The position numbers and the translations under genes are program-made. Below the pieces are notes generated by a model, which did no database searches, was not told where the DNA came from, and saw nothing but the letters and a program-made list of their open reading frames with translations. DNA of 28,811 nucleotides from an uncultured Lachnospiraceae bacterium. Its GTDB lineage: Bacteria; Bacillota; Clostridia; Lachnospirales; Lachnospiraceae. Of the stretch, positions 22,105 to 28,811 are shown in pieces. The stretch covers positions 1 to 28,811 of the forward strand of contig CAJUJP010000042.1 in NCBI GenBank assembly GCA_910586615.1, read 5' to 3'. Within the stretch, counting starts at the first letter, position 1, and each line of letters starts with the position of its first letter.

Positions 22105-23361
22105 TTATATTTTATACTTCTTACTGATTACCTCATACTGTTTATTCAGCGTCTCGTACATTTTCAAAATTTCAGCCGATTCCTGTCTGGCACGCCTCAT
22201 AATCCGGTCATAGGATTTCACAAAAGTGACTACTACCTGTCTCTTCAGGCGGCCTTTAGATGCCTCATCATTTAAAATATCTACCACCTTCTCCTTCGGC
22301 AGTATCTCCCGGTATTTCCGCTCATTTACGAGCGCTGTAACTGTATCCGCAACCTGCAGGATCCGCTGAGGCACGTTCATCTGTATGTCTTTGAGCCTGA
22401 GCGGGTATCCGCTGCCATCCCCTCTTTCATGATGGGCCAGCGCCACATCCATGACTTCTTTCTTCATCCGGTTGCTCAGGATTTTTCTCGCAGTATCCAC
22501 ATGTGTCCTGACCAGTCTGATTTCCTCTTTTTCCAGTTTGCGCGGTGCATCGGTAATCTCCCGCGGAATCGAAAGCATTCCCACGTCGTGGATCAGCGCC
22601 CCGTAATAAAGAATCTCCCTTTCTGACGGCGGCAGCATCATGTCTCTGGCAATATCTTCACAGATACAGACCGTGGTGAGCGTATCCACCACTTTGCTCT
22701 TACTCACAAATCCCATGCAGTACATCAGCATCTCAAGGAATTTCTTCTTATCCTCATTGGAAAAGATCATATATTCCACAATGCGGTCCAGTTCTTCCTT
22801 ATATTCCCCGCTGCGCAGTTTCTCAAACATGCCGTATTTTTCTTCACAGTTGTAAAACAGAAACAGACCCTCTGAGGAAAATTTCGTTCCCGCCTGTTTC
22901 TGAAACATGTGCATATCAAACTGGCTGACCAGTGCATTGGAATAAATATCCATCCTGTCAGCTATGCTTATGTACGCGGCAATCTGCTTGTATGCATAAT
23001 CCACTTTCTGAAGCTGTTCATATTCCATATGATGATACATGATCACCTTGGCCAGATCCGGTAGAGGAGAAAGATATTTAAAAAACAGATGTCCGTAAAT
23101 ACAATGAGCCATGGACTCCTTCGTCTCATAACGCAGCATATCATTGATTCTGCCGGCCTCCGTCTTATATGCACCGATATCGTGCATAGTCGCCGTCATG
23201 ACAATATCCGCCAGTTCAAATTCCTCGTATTTTCCCTCTTCCCGCAGCATCATATAAACCATATATGCCACTCTGGACCCGTGTTCCATGAGCCTGGGAT
23301 GGATCAGCTTTAAAATGTCTCTCATCAACAGAAAAATGTCTTTGCTCTTAATATACTCCAT
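22105..23361 (-). CDS. tandem HD / degenerate HD-GYP domain protein
   Basis: A protein of 418 residues from ATG 23361, with GTGAGG 6 nt upstream. Two HD domains are seen. The first has His27 in HGSRVA and His60-Asp61. The second, a C-terminal HD-GYP domain, has His258-Asp259, His287, His310-His311 and GYP at 318-320. Family role: hydrolysis of cyclic di-GMP. However, the usual HDxGK lysine is Met262 here (HDVGMLSIP), and the leading HSxRV motif of the domain reads DTLTTVCICE, without the metal-binding His. It may therefore be weakly active or a binding protein. It lies 15 bp after the GNAT gene, on the same strand as the diguanylate cyclase. Confidence 0.85.
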   Translation of the reverse strand: MEYIKSKDIFLLMRDILKLIHPRLMEHGSRVAYMVYMMLREEGKYEEFELADIVMTATMHDIGAYKTEAGRINDMLRYETKESMAHCIYGHLFFKYLSPLPDLAKVIMYHHMEYEQLQKVDYAYKQIAAYISIADRMDIYSNALVSQFDMHMFQKQAGTKFSSEGLFLFYNCEEKYGMFEKLRSGEYKEELDRIVEYMIFSNEDKKKFLEMLMYCMGFVSKSKVVDTLTTVCICEDIARDMMLPPSEREILYYGALIHDVGMLSIPREITDAPRKLEKEEIRLVRTHVDTARKILSNRMKKEVMDVALAHHERGDGSGYPLRLKDIQMNVPQRILQVADTVTALVNERKYREILPKEKVVDILNDEASKGRLKRQVVVTFVKSYDRIMRRARQESAEILKMYETLNKQYEVISKKYKI

Positions 23362-23376
23362 ATGCAACCTCACATC

Positions 23377-23847
23377 CTATAAAATAAATTCCATCGGTGT
23401 ATAAATAATGCCGTCCCTTTTTTCCTCCGGACGGACATCCTTAAATCCCAGCTTATGATAAAATTCCACGCCATAAGGTGAGGAGTTGACCGTCACATGC
23501 GAAACACCCACCTCCGACAGCAGATATTCGGTCAGATATTTCATCAGGGCACGGCCGATCCCGCGTCTGTGATAGGCCTCATCCACAAAAAGCAGAGAGA
23601 TATGAGTCGAATTGCGGAGGGTGATCATCCCCACGATCTTATTCCGGTCCAGTGCAACAAACATCTGATAAGCTCCCATGACAAACATGCGGTACAGAGT
23701 AGAATCTGTAATAAAATTCTGGAAGTTCCGCACCCCTTCCGGGGAATAGATATCTGCCTCAAACCGCAGGAAGGTTTTCCATGCCAGTGCCATGGCATCC
23801 TGCCACTCATCACGATATGCACTTCTGATCTGAAATGAATCTTCCAC
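23377..23847 (-). CDS. GNAT family N-acetyltransferase
   Basis: A protein of 156 residues, typical for a single GNAT domain. The acetyl-CoA pyrophosphate loop reads HRRGIGRALM, preceded by the beta4 strand with LLFVDEAY. A later VTVNSSPYGVEFYHKLGF matches the C-terminal GNAT motif. The substrate is not predictable. The start is a GTG at 23847, with AAGGAG 12 nt upstream. The spacing is long, so the start could be a few codons off. It is followed after 15 bp by the HD-GYP gene, so probably the first gene of that transcript. Confidence 0.85.
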   Translation of the reverse strand: MEDSFQIRSAYRDEWQDAMALAWKTFLRFEADIYSPEGVRNFQNFITDSTLYRMFVMGAYQMFVALDRNKIVGMITLRNSTHISLLFVDEAYHRRGIGRALMKYLTEYLLSEVGVSHVTVNSSPYGVEFYHKLGFKDVRPEEKRDGIIYTPMEFIL

Positions 23848-23957
23848 CCCCGCCTGCGGCTCCTTTATCCTGTTATTCTATATTCTAACGTATATCAGGT
23901 AAACATACAACCTTTACAGACTGATTTTCACGTACCGGCCGATTTTACCTGCCAAAT

Positions 23958-23978
23958 GTTACAGAGCCAGACTGTAAC
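23958..23978. other. inverted repeat downstream of D-lactate dehydrogenase
   Basis: GTTACAG and CTGTAAC arms (7 bp) around a 7-nt loop lie 3 bp beyond the stop of the dehydrogenase gene. There is no U-run on either side. The arm recalls the CTGTTAC motif of the dispersed element at 86-116, but the sequence is not the same. Confidence 0.45.
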
Positions 23979-23981
23979 TTG

Positions 23982-24974
23982 CTATTTGACTGCCTCCGCA
24001 CCCACTTTATTGACAAGCGGAAGGCCGTTTTCCAGTGCATAGGCATTTTCCAGTGTTACCTCCGCGATGGCCTGCATGGCCTCCTTTGTAAAAAATCCCA
24101 TATGAGATGTAATCAGCACATTAGGGAACGTCATCAACCTTGCCAGGTTCTCATCCCTCATGATCTCTCCGGACTTATCCTCATAGAAAATGCCCTCTTC
24201 CTCTTCATATACGTCCAGTCCTACGCCGCCGAATCTGCCTGCCACCAGTCCGTCAATCAGCGCATCCGTATCGATCAGCGCACCCCTCGACGTATTTACA
24301 AGATATACCCCCTGCTTCATCCGCCCGATGGTCTCCCTGTTGACCAGATGTTTTGTCTCCGATGTCAACGGACAATGCAGTGAAATCAAATCCGACTCCG
24401 CTATCAGTTCTTCCAGGGATACATATTCCACATCCAGCTTCGGATTGGGATAAAGATCATACGCCAGCACGTGCATCCCAAAACCGTTACAGATCCGTAT
24501 CATCGCCTGCCCGATTTTTCCCGTGCCTACGATACCTGCCGTTTTCTGATACAGATCCACTCCCATCAGTCCGTTCAGGCTCATATTAAAGTCCCTTGTT
24601 CTATTATATGCTTTATGCGTATAACGATTTACAGTAAGGATCATACCCATCGCAAATTCTGCCACTGCTTCCGGCGAATAGCTGGGTACGCGCAGGATCA
24701 GAATCTTATCCTCCGCCGCCTTCACATCCACATGGTTAAAGCCTGCGCTGCGAAGTAAAATAGCCTTTACTTTCATATCATAAAGCTGTTGTATCATCTC
24801 CGCATTTACATAATCATTTACAAAAATGCACACCGCATCAAATCCCCGCGCAAGTGTGATCGTCTCCTCCTGCATGGGCACTTCATAAAAACGGATGTCA
24901 AACCCGTATTCTTTTCCCATAGGCTCAAACCAGATCCTGTCATAAGGCTTGGTACTGAAAAATGCTATTTTCAT
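23982..24974 (-). CDS. ldhA: D-lactate dehydrogenase (D-2-hydroxyacid dehydrogenase family)
   Basis: A protein of 330 residues, the normal length. It reduces pyruvate to D-lactate with NADH. Visible parts are GTGKIG (150-155) of the NAD fold with Asp173 for NADH, and the catalytic triad Arg230 in NTSRGALID, Glu259 in LDVYEEEE and His291 in TSHMGFF. The spacings 29 and 61 from Arg match D-LDH. It gives a fermentative anaerobe a redox outlet. The GGAGG lies 12 nt before the ATG, longer than usual. Its upstream neighbour is a DUF1002-like gene 72 bp away. A broader 2-hydroxyacid substrate cannot be excluded. Confidence 0.93.
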   Translation of the reverse strand: MKIAFFSTKPYDRIWFEPMGKEYGFDIRFYEVPMQEETITLARGFDAVCIFVNDYVNAEMIQQLYDMKVKAILLRSAGFNHVDVKAAEDKILILRVPSYSPEAVAEFAMGMILTVNRYTHKAYNRTRDFNMSLNGLMGVDLYQKTAGIVGTGKIGQAMIRICNGFGMHVLAYDLYPNPKLDVEYVSLEELIAESDLISLHCPLTSETKHLVNRETIGRMKQGVYLVNTSRGALIDTDALIDGLVAGRFGGVGLDVYEEEEGIFYEDKSGEIMRDENLARLMTFPNVLITSHMGFFTKEAMQAIAEVTLENAYALENGLPLVNKVGAEAVK

Positions 24975-25046
24975 ATTTAAAAAATGCCTCCTCTTTCCAT
25001 ATTGCTAATAGTATGGTCTGAGAAGGCAAAATCATTCCTGTGGATT

Positions 25047-25535
25047 TCATGACGGCAATAAATTTTTAAAAAAATCTGCAACTCCCTGTCTGATATTATA
25101 AAAAAAACTTTTGAGTGTGCTTTCCACTGCCCCTTCCACCGCTTCATTAATAGCCGTGTTCGCCTCTTCCACCAGCTTCACACTGTATTTCTGATACATC
25201 TGTTTCGCCTGCTCCATAAAGTCCGCGGCTCCCACTTCAATGGAATCCAGTGTCTGCATAAACCCTACGATTTTTTCCTTATTTTCTTCCGTCAGGGAAA
25301 TATCAAATTCTTTCTCACCCTCAGCGATGGCTTGTCTGATGCTGTTCTCATCCGACAGCACCACATCCCCGGTTGTCACTTTGTCGATCATCCAGCTCAC
25401 GATGGTCTCCTCACCATCACTTCCGTTCCGTACCGCACTGCCGTTTTCAGATCCCAGCACTGTCAGAACTGTCATGCCAAGCAGGACAAGCAAAACAAGC
25501 ACGCCAAACCGTCTTCTCCACCTATGTCTTCTCAT
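25047..25535 (-). CDS. membrane-anchored or secreted DUF1002-like protein
   Basis: A protein of 162 residues. A basic start (MRRHRWRRR) followed by a hydrophobic stretch (about 10-29) is a signal anchor or signal peptide, with no lipobox. The middle region (about 65-115) reads IRQAIAEGEKEFDISLTEEN and then KIVGFMQTLDSIEVG, which resembles the C-terminal part of DUF1002 proteins. The C-terminus is amphipathic with an aromatic tail. The function of DUF1002 is unknown. GGAG lies 7 nt before the ATG. It is between the alpha/beta hydrolase gene and ldhA. The similarity is partial and unverified. Confidence 0.65.
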   Translation of the reverse strand: MRRHRWRRRFGVLVLLVLLGMTVLTVLGSENGSAVRNGSDGEETIVSWMIDKVTTGDVVLSDENSIRQAIAEGEKEFDISLTEENKEKIVGFMQTLDSIEVGAADFMEQAKQMYQKYSVKLVEEANTAINEAVEGAVESTLKSFFYNIRQGVADFFKNLLPS

Positions 25536-25613
25536 TCATACACTCCGTTCAATATATCCCGATATTACTGCCCTTGTCCGTTTTACGATCTTCTCCGGAT
25601 GACAGTCCTGTCG

Positions 25614-26543
25614 TCAGATCCTCTGAAGAATCCAGCGGTAAACATCTCCGTAGACTTCCGCTCTGTCCACTTCGTTCAGAAGTTCATGCCGATCCCCGGG
25701 ATAAAGTTTCATCTGCACGTTTTTCATGCCGATCTCCCGAAAAGACTGATAAACTTTTTCTACACTCTTTCCGTAATCCCCCACGGGATCTTCTGCACCT
25801 GACAGGAAGAAAACCGGCAGATCCACCGGCATTTTGCGCAGTTTCTCTGTATCGTGCAAATTATAGATCAGCCGGAACAATGTCTGAAAGCCATTGACCG
25901 TAAAGATAAATCCGCACAGCGGGTCCTCCACATACTTTCGGACATTTTCCTCATTTCTGGACAGCCAGTCAAAGGAAGTCTTCGGATCACTGATTCTCTT
26001 ATTATAAACACCAAACGCCGCTTTATCCACCAGACCGCTCACATGTTTTTCGCCGTACAGCAGTTTCTGAACCGCCGCCAGCACACGGGCGCATAAAAGC
26101 ACCGGTCTGGACTGCATACCCGTTCCAACAATTACCGCCCCCTCAATACCACTGCCGTAACGCAGCAGATAATTCCGCGTGATAAAAGATCCCATGCTGT
26201 GCCCTAATAAAATATAAGGTACACCGGGGTATTGTTCCTGTGTTATCTTCTTCAGCCTGTGTTCATCCCTTACAAGCACCGTAGGCGCATCATCCTTGCA
26301 AAAATATCCGTAAGGTTCTCCGGGCTTCACACTTTTTCCATGCCCAAGATGATCATCTCCCACCACAAGTACCCCTTTATCCGCCAGATACCGGGCAAAT
26401 TCATCATATCTGTCCACATATTCCGACATGCCGTGGATGATCTGAATAATACACACCGGCTTCTCCCCGTCCGGAATCCACCTGATTCCGTGAATCTTAT
26501 GCTCACCGTCTCTTGAATCAAAAAAGAATTCTTCCTTCCGCAT
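25614..26543 (-). CDS. alpha/beta hydrolase, monoacylglycerol lipase-like
   Basis: A protein of 309 residues from ATG 26543 with AAAGGA 10 nt upstream. Longer starts (26639) overlap metG by 17 bp and give an unconserved head, so 26543 is preferred. The Hydrolase_4 pattern is complete: oxyanion HGMSEY (38-43), nucleophile Ser116 in GHSMGS, acid Asp252 in GAEDPVG and base His286 in GDRHELL. Such enzymes hydrolyse monoglycerides or lysophospholipids. No signal peptide is seen, so it is cytoplasmic. It lies 79 bp downstream of metG, possibly co-transcribed. The lipid substrate is not established. Confidence 0.88.
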   Translation of the reverse strand: MRKEEFFFDSRDGEHKIHGIRWIPDGEKPVCIIQIIHGMSEYVDRYDEFARYLADKGVLVVGDDHLGHGKSVKPGEPYGYFCKDDAPTVLVRDEHRLKKITQEQYPGVPYILLGHSMGSFITRNYLLRYGSGIEGAVIVGTGMQSRPVLLCARVLAAVQKLLYGEKHVSGLVDKAAFGVYNKRISDPKTSFDWLSRNEENVRKYVEDPLCGFIFTVNGFQTLFRLIYNLHDTEKLRKMPVDLPVFFLSGAEDPVGDYGKSVEKVYQSFREIGMKNVQMKLYPGDRHELLNEVDRAEVYGDVYRWILQRI

Positions 26544-26622
26544 TACCCAGTCATCCTTTCCTGCCGGATCGCAGCCTGCCGCCGGCATATGCTCATAGCA
26601 TTGTATCCTTTCAATCAGGCAT

Positions 26623-28731
26623 TTAACAAATCTCCGCACCCGCCGGCATAGCTCTTTCCGGCGTCATCAACGCCAGCCGCCCTTCTGCGTCTTCCGCACA
26701 CAAAAGCATTCCTTCAGACATCATTCCGGCAATCTCCCTGGGCTGCAGATTAACCAGCACCATCACTTTCTTTCCTACCATCTCATCCGCACTGTAATGC
26801 TGTTTGATGCCGGACAGGATCTGTCTCACCTGGGATCCCACACGCACCTTGGAGCATAACAGCTTCTTGGATTTCGGCACTTCCTTGCATTCAATGATTT
26901 CTCCCACCTGGAACTGGCACTTGTCAAACAAGTCATAGGTAATGATCTCCTTTGCCTCTATATCGATCACTTCACCTGTACCGTCTTTGGCTCCTGCTTC
27001 ATCCGCTGTGCCCTGGTTTACTCCTGCTGCCGCAGATGCGCCTGTATCCGTCGCTTTTCCGTTTTCACCGGATGCGCCCTCTTCTCCGTTCTCGCCGGCC
27101 GCCGCCCGGCGTTTTGCAAACATCGCCTCCACTTTTTCCGTAATCTCCTTCAAATCCTGACGGACAAAAAGGATTTCCGGTGTTTCTGTAACCTTATTTC
27201 CTGTGGGATACAATGCGGATGCTCTGGCAAAATCCTTCTTCTGCGCACATTCCTCAAGCACATCGAAGCCGATCAGATCCGCTTTGATCTGAGCAGCGAC
27301 CCGCACTGCCGTCTCTGGCATATACGGCTCAAGAAGCGAAACTCCCACAAGAATCCCGTTCAACAGGTTATATAATACAGTGGCAAGCCGGTCCTGTTTC
27401 GTCTCATCCTTAGCCAGGGCCCAGGGCATTGTCTCGTCAATATATTTATTACAGCGTTTGAAAAGAGCGAATATCTCCGTCATGGCATCTGCCACGCGAA
27501 GTTCCTCCATCTTCTGCACCACTGTGTCATAAGTTTCTGTCACCACACGGAACAGATCCGCATCCACGTCCTCTGCTCCGGCATCCACACCTGCTTTTTT
27601 ATTCTCCACCACACCGCCAAAATACTTATTGCTCATAGAAATCGTTCTATTTACCAGATTCCCCAATGTGTTGGCCAGATCAGAATTCAAACGTTCTACC
27701 ATCAGATCCCATGTGATCACGCCGTCATTTTCAAAAGGCATCTCATGGAGCACAAAATAGCGCACCGCATCCACGCCGAAAAAGTCAATCAGGTCATCGG
27801 CATAGATCACGTTTCCTTTGGACTTGCTCATCTTGCCGTCACCCTGTAAAAGCCAGGGATGTCCGAACACCTGCTTCGGCAGCGGCTCACCCAGAGCCAT
27901 CAGGAAAATAGGCCAGTAAATCGTGTGAAACCGAATGATGTCCTTGCCGATCAAATGCAGATCCGCGGGCCAGAGTTTCTTATATTGATCACTGCTCTCT
28001 CCATCCGCTTCATATCCGATGCCTGTGATATAGTTTGAAAGCGCATCCATCCATACGTAAACAACATGCTTCTCATCAAAATCCACCGGAATGCCCCATT
28101 TATATGAAGTCCTGGACACACACAGATCCTGCAGACCCGGCAGGAGAAAATTGTTCATCATCTCATTCTTGCGGGACACCGGCTGAATGAACTCAGGATG
28201 TGTATTGATATGCTCGATCAGCTTATCCGCATATTTGCTCATTTTGAAGAAATATGCCTCTTCTCTGGCCGGTTTTACTTCCCGCCCGCAGTCAGGACAT
28301 TTGCCGTCCACAAGCTGGGATTCCGTCCAGAATGACTCACAGGGCGTACAGTACATGCCTTCATAATATCCCTTATAAATATCCCCCTGATCATACAGCT
28401 TCTTAAAAATCTTCTGTACCTGCTTCTCATGATAATCATCCGTAGTACGGATAAACTTGTCATAGGAAGTGTTCAGGGCATCACAAATCCGGCGTATCTC
28501 ACCTGCAACCTGATCTACAAACTGCTTCGGAGTGATACCTCCTTCCTGTGCTTTAAGTTCGATCTTCTGTCCATGCTCATCCGTGCCTGTCTGAAAAAAA
28601 ACATCATAGCCGTCTTTCCTCTTAAACCGGGCAATACTGTCTGCCAGCACGATCTCATAGCTGTTCCCGATGTGCGGCGTACCTGATGTGTATGCAATCG
28701 CCGTTGTGATATAATATTTTCCTTTACTCAT
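26623..28731 (-). CDS. metG: methionyl-tRNA synthetase
   Basis: A protein of 702 residues from ATG 28731, with AAGGAG 6 nt upstream. An in-frame start at 28788 would add 19 basic residues overlapping a hairpin, and is unlikely. It has HIGN (20-23), the zinc knuckle (Cys128, Cys131, Cys145, Cys148), KMSKS (300-304), and a C-terminal tRNA-binding OB fold (about 605-702) with QVGEIIECKEVP. A low-complexity Ala/Gly/Glu linker of about 40 residues connects them. It charges tRNA-Met. No T-box or SAM riboswitch consensus is visible in the 80 bp upstream that the window contains. Confidence 0.97.
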   Translation of the reverse strand: MSKGKYYITTAIAYTSGTPHIGNSYEIVLADSIARFKRKDGYDVFFQTGTDEHGQKIELKAQEGGITPKQFVDQVAGEIRRICDALNTSYDKFIRTTDDYHEKQVQKIFKKLYDQGDIYKGYYEGMYCTPCESFWTESQLVDGKCPDCGREVKPAREEAYFFKMSKYADKLIEHINTHPEFIQPVSRKNEMMNNFLLPGLQDLCVSRTSYKWGIPVDFDEKHVVYVWMDALSNYITGIGYEADGESSDQYKKLWPADLHLIGKDIIRFHTIYWPIFLMALGEPLPKQVFGHPWLLQGDGKMSKSKGNVIYADDLIDFFGVDAVRYFVLHEMPFENDGVITWDLMVERLNSDLANTLGNLVNRTISMSNKYFGGVVENKKAGVDAGAEDVDADLFRVVTETYDTVVQKMEELRVADAMTEIFALFKRCNKYIDETMPWALAKDETKQDRLATVLYNLLNGILVGVSLLEPYMPETAVRVAAQIKADLIGFDVLEECAQKKDFARASALYPTGNKVTETPEILFVRQDLKEITEKVEAMFAKRRAAAGENGEEGASGENGKATDTGASAAAGVNQGTADEAGAKDGTGEVIDIEAKEIITYDLFDKCQFQVGEIIECKEVPKSKKLLCSKVRVGSQVRQILSGIKQHYSADEMVGKKVMVLVNLQPREIAGMMSEGMLLCAEDAEGRLALMTPERAMPAGAEIC

Positions 28732-28760
28732 GTCAAGCTCCTTTCTTATGAAGTAAAATA

Positions 28761-28806
28761 GGCGTTTGCGAAACGCCAGAACCCGCATGAATACGGGATT
28801 CTTTTT
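28761..28806. other. two stem-loops in the metG leader
   Basis: GGCGTTT-GCG-AAACGCC (28761-28777) is a perfect 7-bp stem. Next to it GAACCCG and CGGGATTC (28779-28801, one bulge) are followed on the plus strand by five T, which is terminator-like for rightward transcription. Both lie 30-75 bp before the metG start. They could be an intergenic repeat module. The window ends here. Confidence 0.5.
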
Positions 28807-28811
28807 GTCAC

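Noticed and set aside
28732..28811. T-box or SAM riboswitch upstream of metG
   Set aside because: No T-box core motif on the minus strand, and only 80 bp are available before the window ends.

Overview
The window looks like a chromosomal segment of a low-to-mid-GC Clostridia, most likely a gut Lachnospiraceae. The basis is the large (Alu-domain) bacterial SRP RNA, the DUF6128-like and DUF3892-like proteins, the tadA-pfk-dnaX-ybaB-recR order, and strong AGGAGG ribosome sites. No phage, plasmid, CRISPR or IS gene is visible. The genus is not assigned. All family assignments come from reading motifs; no search was run.

Layout. Positions 1-5800 (minus strand) hold a housekeeping run: tadA, a mixed-type phosphofructokinase, dnaX, ybaB, recR and galM. 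A tRNA-Ser(CGA) with its own promoter and terminator lies just upstream at 5880-5965. At 6057-7439 an AT-rich pair (TetR regulator and an M24 metallopeptidase) reads leftward from one clear promoter. Positions 7663-11150 are the most unusual part: a DUF3892-like protein, a 47-residue membrane protein, a 65-bp tandem repeat, two overlooked membrane peptides of 27 and 28 residues, and a short KdpD-like kinase with a KdpE-like regulator but no kdpFABC. The SRP RNA follows at 11222-11487 with a near-consensus promoter and a terminator.

Positions 11641-16082 (minus) hold a DUF6128-like protein with thirteen 12-residue repeats, a CdaR/PucR-type regulator and a MsmX/UgpC-type transporter ATPase. Positions 16428-19707 are a copper operon. 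CsoR is transcribed from a promoter whose spacer is a palindromic CsoR-type operator, and the P-type ATPase that follows runs in frame into a CopZ-like domain carrying its own internal ribosome site and start. Positions 19857-23847 (minus) hold a GNAT acetyltransferase, an HD/HD-GYP protein, a YesL-like membrane protein and a Cache-GGDEF diguanylate cyclase. Positions 23982-28731 (minus) hold methionyl-tRNA synthetase, an alpha/beta hydrolase, a DUF1002-like secreted or anchored protein and D-lactate dehydrogenase.

Best candidate for something undescribed: two arrays of six 11-bp direct repeats (core GYTAAG) at 8029-8094 (+) and 9048-9113 (-). Each points toward a promoter driving tiny membrane proteins, and each has exactly 44 bp between the G of its last repeat and the first base of the -10 box. 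The second array also abuts the promoter of the KdpDE-like genes at the same 10-bp distance. This looks like a compact two-component regulon whose outputs are three small membrane proteins. The link to the adjacent regulator is inferred.
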